Origin: Gastrodia elata | Taxonomy: Eukaryota; Streptophyta; Magnoliopsida; Asparagales; Orchidaceae | Reading direction: 5' to 3' | NCBI GenBank assembly: GCA_016760335.1 | Contig: CM028675.1 | Span: 3,720,001-3,784,000 of the forward strand | DNA length: 64,000 nt | Translations under genes and position numbers: made by a program | Shown: in pieces, positions 34,101 to 48,300 of the stretch | How positions within the stretch are numbered: position 1 is the stretch's first letter | Layout: each line of letters begins with the position of its first letter | The notes under the pieces: model-generated | Told to the model about the DNA's origin: nothing | What the model saw: the letters and a program-made list of their open reading frames with translations, nothing else | Database searches by the model: none

Positions 34101-37100
34101 TTGTGCCGGCGTAACTGTTCCTCTTTTAGGGTGATTGTATTGTTGTTCATGATCTTAATCCATTAATTCATGAGTGTCATTAATATTTTGTCATGTGTAC
34201 TACACATTGGATTCATTTTCGTATTATAAAACTTGATCTTTTAATATCTGTCGACTATAATAAAATGGTTGCTGTTTTTTTTAAATTGATTGTTATTTTT
34301 CTTGTGTAATTTTAGATTTTGGTGACTATTAAAGTATTGTTTGAGATGAACCAAATGAGCATGTTATATCTATATTATAAGTAATTGGTGTTTAATCAAA
34401 TTAAGTGTTGGTAACTTGCGGCGTATGTTGTGTTTTTCATTATACTGCATCAATAAACTCATGACTCTTGACAACTCTATAGCACACTGTATTCATAAAA
34501 ATTCATGTTCACTGACATCAACAAATATATGTAGATCCTTTTAATAATTGTTTAAAATAGATCATGCGGACAATTCGTACAAGAGCAGCAAAGAATATGT
34601 CCTTGAATATGATTAAGAAAAAATGTTCAAGAAGTTGCAAAACTATTTCCATTTAAATTAATTAAAAAAAATCAAAATCATATTAAAGTGAGGTCTTATT
34701 ATATGTCATGATGTATTTTTTTGTACCAGTTAAGCAGCAATCACTATATCTGACCAATGAGGTAGAAACAAAGCATCCCTTGCTAATAAAAAAAAAAAAT
34801 TACATTACTTAAAAAAGTATCCATAGAGTAGTATTATTACAACAGCATAATCTCCTTTCACTATTCATAAAAGGGATATCATAAAAATTTTCTAGGTAAC
34901 ACAGCATGTACAACAGCTTACCTTGCCAAGGCCTACATGAACAATAGCAGTTTTATCTGTTTTAAAATCGATACGTCCACATTTTGCAGCCTTAACAGCC
35001 ACCAAAACATCAGCTGTCACAGATCCTAACTACAAAATGATCAAAAAAATAAGTAAATAAGCAAGCACATACAGCGTCCAGTTAAAACTGAGAAACTCAC
35101 TTTGGGATTTGGCATCAAACCACGTGGACCAAGAATCCTGCCTATCTGATTAAAGAAAGCCATTTTGTAAGTAAAAGGGCGAACCAGAATAATTTGGATA
35201 AGGCTAATAATGATATAAGCAATGAAAACACCAGCAAAAATAATGTATTTTGGAAGCATCAATCTGCAAACCTTAGACAGACGAGGCATGAACATGGGAG
35301 TTGCTATGCACTTATCAAAGTTGATTTTACCACCTCCTGGAAATTAGTCAAGAAAACATTGTTTGAAATTTCAATATAAAGAGGCAAATGCAACAGTAGT
35401 TTATTTGCATATAATAAATAGGAGCCAAGAAAATATGTAACTACTAAGATAAAAGGCAATTAATATGTTGAGCAGTACTATAATACCAGCTTTGATTTCC
35501 TCAATGAGTTCATCACCACCCACAAAATCTGCTCCAGCAGCCCTGGCTTCATCAGCCGCAACTCCCTCTGCAAATACAGCAACCCTGACAGTCTAACCAG
35601 CAAGCCTATCAGATTAAGCAATTCAATTTAGCGTACAAGGTAAGATTGGCCTCCAAAAAAGGTTGTCAAATACCTTTCCAGTACCATGAGGCAGTGTTAA
35701 TGCACCACGAACTATCTGCAATTATAATATCCAAATGAAATGGAACATCTAAAAGACATGTCATGCAAATATATATATATATATATATATATTATTTTTC
35801 ATACAAATATATATATGTGTGTGTGTATAATAATTACAATAATAAATATTTTGTTATATTTTAATAATTTCAATAATGATAATAAAAATATAACTAGTTC
35901 AATTTTATATCAATTAAGCAGCCACAAAAATTATAAGACAACTGAAATAATTTTTTATATATTATACGATTTTAGATCAATTTAGGTTTAACAATTGATC
36001 TAATAAAAATTTAATGGTAAATTACCTAAAGTTCACATGCATGTACAATTACAAAGCTTTATCTCATTAACATTAGTAAATAATAAAATGACATTACAAA
36101 TATATTTACTTATTTAATTGCAACTCATATCTTCCAATTCTTTTCTCAGCATCATGCAACAAAATCGAAAGCAAGGGAGACCAAGGACAAAGGGCAAGCA
36201 TCAGCACATATGTATAAGTAGCAGAGCAATTACGGAATAATTGATAAGTTTTTACTGTCCAACAATAAAATTAATGAAACCACCATTGTATTTTTATTTT
36301 AGGTTTTGATTAAATTTTTAAATAAAATTGTAAAATAATTTTAGAGCTCCTTTACTAATTCACCATTATTTTTTGGAAAACCCTAGTGGGGTTTCTTTTG
36401 CCTGTTCAAGATCTTTAAATAAATAGTTGAGACAGTGTTTGTAACAAGTTTTAGTGCTGAAGTTAATAATAGAAAGTCTTTTAACTCTTACTTTATTCTC
36501 ATTTTAATATTTTCTTCTAAATTGTTAGTTTCAATTCCTCAACTTTCATTTATTCCAACCATTTTCTCTCGTCGCAGTTTGAGTGGAAGGGCAAAATCGC
36601 TACTTTGACGCAAAAAGAAACCTACAAACCAGTAAAAAAAATTTAAAGCCAAGAGAAGATATCAGCAGAGCAATAAGAGAAGATTTTGAAGAGGGAGATG
36701 GAGGGTTCAACAGTCCTAACTGAAAACTCATGGTAAGTTTTTCCCTAATTTCTTCTTCTAAACTTCACGAGCGCTGGACTACATTTTATTTTCATCTTCT
36801 CGTGATCATCCTTAGGTATTCAATATTCCTTAGTTGCAAAGGAGGGAGTGTTCGATAACAGGAATAATGCATGATTAACTCTAAATGGATGGGTGTTCAC
36901 TCAAGTAAATCCTCAAATAGTCCATACGACAATACAAGGTTTGGCGGGGGAGTTAATGAAGATCCAAAATCTAGTCCTGCAAGTATGAAAAAAAGTTAAA
37001 TCGTGCAATCTTGAATCCCCGTATTAATGGATTCCACGATTAAAAATCAGAAAAACAAAGCCGAAATAGGAGAAAGAGAGGTAGGCGTCTAAGAAGATCG

Positions 37101-38531
37101 TATGTCTCCCCAGAAAAAAACCCAAACTATAGGAGAAGGCGGATCGCCAGGTTATTCAGTAAAAAATATGTTGTTTTTAAATTGATGTAACAATGAGTTT
37201 AGTGAAGTTATTCATTAATTGATATACTAATATAGTTTTGGAAATGATTTAATAATGTTGAGATTTAAGAAAGATTAGTGGTGTAATGCAATTTATTAAT
37301 GGAATTTTTTAAATGTGAAATAATGCAAAGATATGTCCTTGCAAGGATCGAGCCAACCTCAAGTCTCAAGACAACCATTCTTCTCTATCAAATGCTATTA
37401 ATGGTGAAGATTTTCAAACAAGATTGTGAGTTTTTTAAAATAAAATTACATCATTTAATGCAAATGCTATATCTTTTATAGCAGTGGTAGGCAAGTAAAC
37501 CTATTTAACAACTTATTGTGAGTTTTTCAATATTCAAAATATTGAATCAATGAAACAACCTGGGGAAATTAAGAATACTGGTAGTGCATTATATGATGTT
37601 TTTCTCATTTGCTAGATGACTCAATTTTTTCTAATCATTTTTGTGGTATGCCTCATCTAGCGACGGAAATTGATTAATCTATTTTTGTGGAAGAAAGTGT
37701 GAGAGAAAGTTCAATTGTGAGTATATTGATGAAGATGAGGATGATAATGATGATGGTAATTCAAATGGGGTGAAAATTTTATTGAAAGTGATTGTTTTAT
37801 GAGGGAAAGTGACGCTTTATTTAAGGAAAATATTCATTGGCTTGCACAAAATAAACATAGTGATGTAAATTATATAATTTATGATGATGATGCAAATGCA
37901 TATAAAAGTGGTGAGGAAGAATCAATGAAGTGGTCAACTACTCTTGTAAGGGAGTTGAAACTATTTTGTTGCTAAAGACAATTAGAAATCTAATTATATT
38001 AAGAATATGTGAATGTAGAGAGAAAGTAAAGAAATGGGTTGCATCAGTATCCTAAAATTTCTAAAAAATAGGCTTACAATTTGTATGATGTTTCAACATA
38101 TATTGATATCAAAGTGGTGACAACAATTTAATGAGATTTTTCTAGCACAATGCAAGAAAATGTCATTGTTGTTTCTAAACAAAATACTTCAAAGTTACTT
38201 TTATTAAAATTTTATAAAAATAAAAGAATTTTCAATTTATTTATCAAAATTACTTAAAGATATAAAATTTTCTATAAATTTACATATAAAAAAATACGAC
38301 GAATTGAGGAATATTATTATTCATATATACATATATATATGAATTATGTATAGCATCCAAATTCAGTAGTAACCAAATAGAACTATGTCAAAGTTATGAA
38401 ACTCTATTATCATTTAGAGGCGGTTTGGATTGAGGTAAAACGGTGTAAGGTTTTTTGGGTAAACTGAGATTATCGGCATTTAGCATGAAGTAAAACATAA
38501 AAAAATATTTAAACTGTAATTCAATTTTGCG

Positions 38532-38567
<36 letters not shown>

Positions 38568-41500
38568 GGGATAATCGAATTACGCCCAAATAGAGCGAAA
38601 CTGGGAGATTACACAATTGAGCGGAGCAGCAAAGCGGAGAGGCATTTCATTTGATCGTTCGATCGTTCTATCGTTCGAACGATTGAAATCAAACAAACAA
38701 AATATTTCGTTCGGTCTAATGATTCATGCACAGCGATCGATTCCGTTGGTCGTCTTCTCCGACGAACGATTCCGATGAATCCTTCGTTCGTTCAAACGAA
38801 TTGAACGATTCATCACAGATTACTTCAATCCAAACAACCTTAAAAAAATTTTAAGGGGTAATTTTCTATTTATTGAATCATTTGAACAGACGATTTGTTT
38901 GTTCTTTTCGTACCAACGAAATCCTATAAAAAAATTTAGGGGGTAATTTTATCTCCATGTTTTACTCAAAACACTATACTCATAGATTACTTCATGTCAA
39001 ACTAAGAAATGTTAAATTTCCTATAAATTATCAAATAGCAATAAAGTAACCTGATTACACTGTAATCTAATTTCAATATAATCAAATTATTTTACACTCA
39101 AATTTTTTATATTACCTCATGCCAAACAGCCCCTTAATAAAATACAATTAAAAACAAAAATAACCAAGGCATTTCAGAAAAGCTGAAACATAAATACTTA
39201 GAATGCTGTGACAGTGTAAATGAGACGCAATATAGTATTTTAAACAAGATGAGCTTATCAAGACAGACCTGGTCACTTCTACGTGGATCAACACCCAAGT
39301 TTACATGAGCTTCAACTGTTTCAAGAAACTTTTTCTTGGCATTAGCCTAAAAAATGAGAACAAATTTCAGAAAACAAATATAATCTATAGAATATTCAAA
39401 TGGGCAAAAACGGTATCAAAAGAAATAGAAATATAAACATCAGCCTTAAAACAATTAAGCAATGTGTAATATTGACCACTAATGCATCAATGTCTCTCAC
39501 CAACTTCAGTATAGCTCTTGCAACCAAATCCGAAAGTGTAATTTTCTTATAAGTTTTTCCCTTTAACCATCCTTCGACAATAGTTAAACTTACCCTAAGA
39601 CTTTAAGATATTGATCATGAAAACATAATCATTCTCATTGTTTAGGATATTTTAAAATTTTTATTTCAGAGACCATCCTTTAAGAGCACCCTTTCCCAAT
39701 TAATATAATCAAAATTTTAAAAAGAATGTTTTTTATGATTTTTAGCAAGCATTACAGAATTTATCCTCTCCTCTCCCCGATATTACAATCTATGAGGATC
39801 TAGCATATCCTGAGTCAAGGATTCAACAAACAATGCTTTAATAAGCATGCTTCAACAGCTTCAGAAGGCACTCATTAATCTAAGAATCTCCTTGACAAAA
39901 CCTCTTTCCTCATTTCTGACGTAAGAGACGATAGGGTATCCTTTTCATTCCCACTTGAAACTTTTGTCCGCATTGTAATTCCACTCAATTTGGCCGCACT
40001 GTAACCATCCTCTATTTCCCTGCATGTGTTATCCCCTACATATTAGAAACAGAGCAGCATTCTTTCCATTTAGTCAGTATGAAATAATTGAAAATAAGGA
40101 GCATCATTATAATATCAACTTTATGCAAAGAAGTTTTAACCCTCAAGCTACCCAGACAGTCCTCAAACACTAACAGAATGTATTATTACTAAATCTTTAG
40201 GCACTCTAACAATGATTTTGTAATGACCCAATGTCGTTACTTTGTAAATTAGGTCAAATCCCGCCTCAGAAATCAGGATTCTGGAGAATTTTAAATTAGG
40301 GCTACCAAAAATACCCTTAGATGAGAATAAATTTTTAGATCAAAGAGCCTAGTTTGGGAGAAATCCGGATAACGAAAACTCCCGCTTTAATTTCTGAGCA
40401 TTTTTTTTCAATAAATCAAGAACATCAAAATACGTGTCTGAATTCATCGATTTTGGTATCATTATGTTAAGAATATTATTTAAAGGCTGCTCGAGAAATT
40501 TCATAAATTTTGGAGCGCCAGTTTAACCTAAATTAATTTTTGAAGTTTAAGACTTCCGAAATTAATATAAAATAAAATTTTGTTCCGAATCGAAAATTTT
40601 TGGCGCAAGGGTGTTCATTACATCATAACACACATCGGTGTCAAATTTCATATTTATGTTTATTTCTTGATTTTATGAAGCGACGTAAATGATTCTAATG
40701 GGCAAAGCCAGAACCTTGAGGCTAGGTTCAATAAAAGCATGTTCATCACCTAAGCCCCCTCAAAGGCTCCATATGGCACCCTTATAACTCTTGATAGACT
40801 AGCCTCATCCCTAACCTATTCAACCACCGTTTCAAAACCCTTTACAACATTCGCAAAATACATAAAAATCATTTTGTTTCTTTTACATCATTAATATCAA
40901 AAATAACGCATTTAATATCAACACGAAATAAGCTCAAAGCGATGCTTAAACAGCAAATAAGAGTATAAAAAAGTAATATCCAGTGTACATTTGTGTAGAC
41001 TTGATAAGAAGAACCACTCACAATTCTGATGTAATACTGAAAGATTTGATGTATCTGCAAAATTTATATTTTGTAATTTTATCAGTCTTTGAAAATGTCT
41101 GTATATATTCTCCTTTCTATGCTTGATCTCGATTAGTTAATCAATAAACTTACGTGTTTTTACTAGGATGATCAAGTTTCATTATTTATACAACAAATAA
41201 GTTTTCAATGCACAAATTAAAGTATATTTTAAATTCATAAACTTAAGAACTTAATTAGTAGAGCAACTGGTCAAACACTAAGATTTACAATTTCAAAATA
41301 TAAACTTAATAGTATAGAATAGATCAGTAGGTCCATACTGGATTTCCACTCTTAATTCATTGTCTAACCTCATTCACACTCTTCATAAGGTTCGCTTGAT
41401 CTTAATTCATAATTAATTCTCTTTTCAAGAAATTTTTATAAAGCAAATGAGACTTGCTACATTGGGGCAATTAATGAGTTCCTTCTAAGTGAGACAGACA

Positions 41501-44500
41501 TGCTTCCTTGCATTGCCATTCCTTTAAAACCTAAGAGTTATAATCTTGTATCTCAACACTTATCACTCTTCCTCTTGTTCACATACCAGTATATGTTGTT
41601 TCAATTGACCTTAACAGATCTAACCTTCAGTGCCAAGTCAGATATGATTTCCTCAATGCTTCCAAACCAGGCTTTTGAGTCCACAATACCTTTGAATATG
41701 ATTCATATTTCCTGTTTGCCTAATTAATTTTATTGAGTTGTGATAGGAGCATACATTCCCAATTGCTCCTACTCCCATTAGATCAGCCTATTCTAAACTT
41801 AAGTTTCAATCCTACTTATAAAGATTAATCAGACTACCATTTAGATTTCTAAGGTAAACTGCATGATTTTGAAAAACCCTTGCTAATTAAGTTTCCGCAG
41901 GTTTCTATTACCTCGTCCTAAGCAGAAATAGATCTATTTTAGAGTCCAAACATGTAATAGAGTATAACACCCTATCAAGCATCTAAGATTCTTAATTGCT
42001 ATTCGGTCTAACCCAATTTTCCTTTGTTCGATCGCTATTCGGTGCCATCTTCTCCTTCTTCTGTCGATCCCTAGAGATCGACCAATTGCATAGGTATATG
42101 ATGTTCATTCTTTGAATTATTTTCTGATTGATTCAAAATGAATGAGATTTATTTTTAAGTCTAATGATAAATACTACCTTAAGTTCGGTTAAGGGAACCT
42201 TGTGCATCAAGTTAAAGTTTATGAAGCATTCCAGGATCAATGGTGAGATTTCTATGGTATCAGTTAGAAATAAGACTTTATATCAGTTAGAAATAAGACT
42301 AAGTTAGAAATAAGACTAAATTCGAGATGAGTTTAATTGTCGATGAACAGAATAAAATTTTACATTATATACTAATTAATGACAACAAATCTTGATCAAA
42401 TTTAAACAGCCTATAGATGGCATGAAATTCACAAAAAATTTGATCAAGTCTCGCTTTTGTTCGACGGGTGTATTTGATTATTTTCAACACCTAAGGGGAG
42501 GTAGATTGGTTCCGGTCGTTTGAGCGATGAATCAATAAACTTTAGCGAGGAACATTAAAACCCTTAGCATGTTTATTATTATATAATAGAGTGCATTTTG
42601 TGCGAATTTAAATTTATGAGGCAATGGTTCTCTAAAAAGAACTGATAACTTAGAAGGTTAGGGGCGAAGTTGGTCTAGCTTAGTCCAAGCTAACTACTGT
42701 ATAAATTGAATCCCAGGCTAGATAGTGGAAAATCTATAGTTCTAATTTAGTAGTAGAGATATAAGATATTAATAAATCAAATTGAATATTAAATTTCTTT
42801 AGGAAATCTAGACTTGTGTAGTTGATCAGGTCAAAAAAAAGGCAAGGATGAGAAGAAAGTGAAATTATTTAAACAGAAGACTTTTGAGCTTAGAATAATC
42901 GACGGCGAAGCGGTTGAATCTACAGGAAACATAATTAGATTAGAGAAAAATAAGAAAGTTTTTAGATTCTGAACCAATCCTTAGGAGTACTTTAAACTCA
43001 TATAGAAGATACAAAAGAAGAAGTTCGAATAAGTGATAAGGAAGTGTTGAACACCATAAGAACTTAATAGATATTTTGTTCACTCCATTGAGGACTTAAT
43101 CAAAAATAATGTCAACAAAATTGGGATGAGGAGCCTCTCCCGATTCAGAATAAGACATTGAGAAAGGAAAGTGCTTTCAATTACTAGTTTATGATAACAT
43201 AAATTGCTAAGTTCTCAAGTTAGAAGGTTAAGCTGATTTTATGAGTACTTCTTGAATGCAGTAGTACCAAATAAGAGGTAATAATGACCTGAGAATGAAT
43301 TAATCTGACTAAGTATCCTAAAAAGTATTCATTTATAGTATTTACATCTATGAGAGTTGTGGGAACTTGTAGAAAGACATAAACTCAAGGATACATATAT
43401 TTGTTAAAACAACATAGGTTGGTTTAAACAGATTAAGCAAAAACGGTAGGAAACTTATGGATTGTACTAATTGCAAATATCAAGTCAAGTTGCGGAAATC
43501 CGATGTAAACCTGCAGAACCGGAAAATCGGAATTACACTCAGTACATCTATACTGCATATAAATCATTTAGCATCCTTAAAAAAAAAGGGTGATTAGTAC
43601 TAAGGTCAGATTTATGAATGTAATATCCATCTGCCTGACATTAATGTCATAGGAATCAAAGCAGACTTTTCTAGCAGCATATAGTTGAGTTTTGAAAATA
43701 AATGAACCCTTGTCATATAAACCTTATATAGAAATTTAGTCCAAATTTTGATTTTATATAATATAAAAATCTGCCCTATTTGACTTCCAATTGGAGGAGA
43801 TGAGGCTTGATGATAAGGCGTATGAGGAAATCACAATTCAGATCCAATGACTCATTATGACAATTATAAGTTATTTTGATAACATCCAAACACCACTTGG
43901 AACAATTAATATTTTATTACTTTTACAATTGCTCATTCATTGCAAGTTCAACCCCTAAAAATTTATTATGAGAATTATATGCTTATCGGCACTTTTGCTA
44001 TTATGTTGAATAATGCTTATATATATATTATGATTGTACATCATTGCCAAAGTAATTGATGTTAAATACTTTAGAAACTTTTATCTTTTCTGAAAATAAT
44101 ATGATTCTATTATTTTTGTTGGTATCCATTTGAGAAATTGCTACATTATATAACATATATCCAAGCTTGATTAGTTATGCACATTATAAATTCATATGTA
44201 AAGTGCAAAATGCAAGTACAAAGGCAAAGTATAATTGCAATTGTATAGGCAAATGAAATTATAAATATAAAGTTATTGTATTATGAAATCAATATTATTT
44301 TATGATTTGAAAAAATATCATGTTAAGTGTATGCTTTAGTAAATATTTTGATATTTATTCCACATACTTAGAAATTTGAATCCCAGCATATTTCATATGC
44401 CCGGTGAAAGAGCTTGACTTTCATGTTGTTATAGGATATTTTCATCTAATGTACCTAATGAGCAAATATGTCTTTTATATGCATTTTTTTTCATGTTTAT

Positions 44501-45259
44501 AATCTATATAATTATATGAACTTTCATATTTAATGTTTTGCATGTAATAATTTTATAAGACTATATGTTGTATGTAATATACTGTAACTTGAAGTTCTGC
44601 ATCTATGCTTATTAAATTTTGATTATGAATGAGTTCATGATGTTAATATTATTTTTTTATTCAAGAGCTAGAATCCCTAATTAGATCAATTGATAGAGTG
44701 TGATTGAAGTTAAACGCTCCATAAAATCCTACAATACGCCTCTCCTCACTACGGTACACATCAAGATGCCCATCACCAGCAAAATATCAAACAAGTAACC
44801 TAAAAATTATCATTTTTGGGCCCAATCCAGACCTAGCCTGAGAATTGAGTTACCTATGTTGGCTTTTGTATGATAAAAGTCAATTTGGGAGTGTTAAGCC
44901 AATGCAGGTTACATAAATGTTATGTCAAAGCTTGAATACTATGTCAACAATTAATCAAAATTTGAATGTTACACCAAGAATTTTTCCAAATATTATCTTA
45001 AACAAAATTTTATTTGGTTTAATCATTTAAGCAATCAAACTAATATTGTGTGCTCTCAAAAATTCAAAACAAACTGGCTTTAGCATTTTTAAATTAAATT
45101 CATATTTTTTGGATCCATCAAATCATGCTAAATCATGGCATCATATAAAGCAGCAAAGCCAATCCCAATGAAAACTTAACTAGTCTGTTGAGATAAGAGG
45201 AAGAGAGAAGAAGTAAACTAAAATCAGAAGAACATTGTGTTATTGCATATGTTGTTACA

Positions 45260-45301
<42 letters not shown>

Positions 45302-48300
45302 TTATTTATTTATTTATTTATTTATTTTTTTATTTATTTTTTTATTTTTATTTTTTTCCTTATGTATGGCCAGTGATATTTGAACCCATGATCTGAGATA
45401 ACAAATCATGAGCCTCAACCACTGGGCTGCAACACCATGCACTCGTACACACACACACACATATATATATAGTGATGTGTAACAGTAGCATATGTCGATT
45501 ACAAATTATAATCAATGTCAAGCCTTCAACGAGCAGCCGACGATTACATTCTACTCTTTGTAACTTATAGCAATTTATAATTATGATTAATGTCTAACAT
45601 TCATTGCTGCAGTTATATTCTAATATTCTCCCGTAAGGTGACGGTGAACTCTTGAAACTGAAGCTTATCTCGTAGATAGTTAAATCAAGAGATTGAAAGT
45701 GGCTTGGTGAAGATGTCTGTTATCTGCTCGTTTGATGGTGTGTAATGTATTACAACCTCATTATTTTTGGTATTATCACGGATGAAATGACAGTCCACTT
45801 CTACGTGTTATGTACTGCATGAAATAACGAGTTGTTGGTGAGAGAGATAACGGACAAATTGTCACAGTAGATTTTGTTGCTTGCAACTAAGGATGTTGGA
45901 ATTCTTAAAGTAGTTTGCAAAGGCATATGATTTTCATAACCATTGAAGCAAGTGCTCGGTATTCGGCTTCTGTGGAAGATCATGCTACTATGTGATGTTT
46001 CTTGGCGCTGCAGCTGATTAGAGTTTAACCAAGAAACACACAAAAATTGGTTGTATAATTCATGTCAGTAGGTCTCCTGCCAGTCTGCATCTAAATGTGT
46101 GTGAAGCATGAAGCTCCAAAGTGGAAGGAATGACAAGTAGCCCAAAATGAGTGGTGCCTTTGATATACCATAATATGCATTTTAGTTGTGTGAAAAAATG
46201 TTGTAAAGGCTGATGCATATGTTGAAAAATATGGTTGACGGCATAACTAATATACGGATGTGTGATGGTAAGGTATTGAAGGCGCCTGGCAAGTTGCCTG
46301 TAGGCGCGGATCATGTAATGGGTTCGAGGTGGTTGTGGAACTATCAGCTAGACTTGCAAGAGTAGGGGATGATTTGCAGTTTGACATTCTTGCATCTTGA
46401 AGAATTTGTGATGCATAAGAAGTCTGGGACAAATGAAGATCGTGGGATATTTGCTGAATATAAATACTGAGAAAATGTGAGGGGGAGTCAAAGTATTTCA
46501 TTTGAAGTGGTTTCTCATAGTTGTAACTGTTTATGTAAGGGTACTTATGCCTATGAGGAGTAGATCATCAACATATATTAGTAGATAGACGCGAACGTGA
46601 GAGGTGTCATAGAAGAATAGTGAGGGATCAGCTTTGCTATGAATGAAACTGTTTGTTATGTGGAATTCGGTGAGGATAGAGAACAACTGTCGAGAACATT
46701 GCTTTAGCCCATAGAGAGCCTTTTCAAGCCTGCACACGTAATGGGTTTTATTGGGATCTATGAAACTCTGAGGTTGTTTAATGTAGATTGTTTCATTCAA
46801 AAAACGGTGGAGAAAGGTATTTGAGACATCAAGTCGTAATATGAACCATCGGTGATGGGCGGCCATAATGAAGAGTACACAAATGGTGGATATTTTAGCA
46901 ACCAGGCTGAAGGTTTCTGTGTACTCTAACCCATAGGTTTGGTTGAAGCCTTGAGCCACTAGGCAAGCTTTGCAACGAGCAACGAAGCCATCAAAATTGT
47001 ATTTGGTGCGGAATATCCATTTGCATCCAAGGGATAGTTGAGCCAGGTTTGGGGGAACTAAATCCCATGTTTGTTGGGCTTTGAGAGCCATAATTTAAGC
47101 GGCTATTGCTTGTCTCCAGTGATCAAGTTTATTTACTTGGGTGTAGGCAGTGGGATCGGGTTGTAGAGGAGTCTCAGCACTGAGATCAAGTATGGGGCAA
47201 TGCTGAAGAGCATCTGTTCTGGTTATGATAAGCATCAGATGTGAAGGATGGGTGGGGGAGAGGAAGGATAGAGAGGTAGTGTTTGCTATAGGTAAGTTAG
47301 TATCAAAGATAAGTGCAGTAAAAGAGTTGTTGGTGGGAGAATAAAGTTGGTAAAAGGGGTAGAGCTTTGAAAACTTTGTGAGGTTGGAGAGGCAGAGAAA
47401 GTGGGAAACGATGACGGTATGGGCTAATGTTGTGTGGGAGAAAAATGTGGAAATAGAGTGGAGGGAGGAATGAGCAGTCGAGTTGTTTTCGGAGATTGAG
47501 GAAGTTGGAGTAGGGAGAGAATATAAGATTTGGGTTGGAAGTGATGCTCGAGGAAGCATACGTTGCTATAAATAAGAATTTTTGTGAGACTGGATTAAAG
47601 CATCAGTATCCTTTTTTGGTAGGGACTAGCTAATGAAGATGCAGGGAATGCTTTAGGAGAGAGTTTGGATTGTTGGTGAGGCGGTATAAGTGGGTAGCAA
47701 GTGTAGCCAAAAATACGAAAGTGAGTTAGCCGGGTTTGTGATTGTAGATTGGTTTCTACGTTGAAAAGCAAAAAATAGAGGTTGTCAAAACTCAAATGTT
47801 GGAAATTTGTGCGGATTGCAGTTTTAAAAACTTGGTATTGAGTGGGGAGGCCATTTGAGGTGCAAAGAATGATATCTTTGAGGTTAGAGGTGGAGTCGAC
47901 ACCTGATATTTTATCTACAATTTCTTTAATTTCGGAGGTAAGCTAGCATGGATTTGTCTTGCATTGTGACATTGTATTGAGCATTTTTGAGTTGAATAAC
48001 CTTGAACTTATTTGTGGATTGGAAACGTCTTGCAAGAATCTATCATGCTTCATGACAAATTTAAGTGGTAAGGATGTAGTGCAAAATGGAGGAAATGGAG
48101 AATAGAACTGAGATCAAGTTTGGATCAGTGGAGGTCCATAATTTAGAATGTGGATTGATGTGTTGATTTTCGGCACTGTCAGAAAGGTAAGACATTGGTT
48201 TTGACGAGGTACTGTGGTGGTGGTCATGAAGACCGTTGGCTTTGAAAAGGTAAAAGATCTGCACTCTCCAAATTTGGTAATTGGCAAAGGTAAGTGGGTG

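Larger units (their letters stand above)
35716..39268 (-). other. MRPL1 intron 2 (3.6 kb)
   Basis: Contains (AT)n runs at 35,769-35,792 and 38,534-38,563, an acidic-rich decayed frame near 37,720-37,930 (not assigned), and the composite MITE at 38,417-39,133. The element ends about 135 bp from exon 2. Confidence 0.8.

Noticed and set aside
35041..35295. 84-codon minus-strand frame MFMPRLSKV...
   Set aside because: It is MRPL1 exon 5, intron 5 and exon 6 read through; the intron borders are clear.
41500..41727. 75-codon plus-strand open frame
   Set aside because: No motif, intronic AT-rich DNA, no supporting splice or start context.
45361..45436. Possible tRNA gene on the minus strand
   Set aside because: A and B boxes are present, but there is no acceptor-stem pairing or plausible anticodon arm, and a (TAAA)n/(TA)n tail follows. 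A SINE is the better reading.
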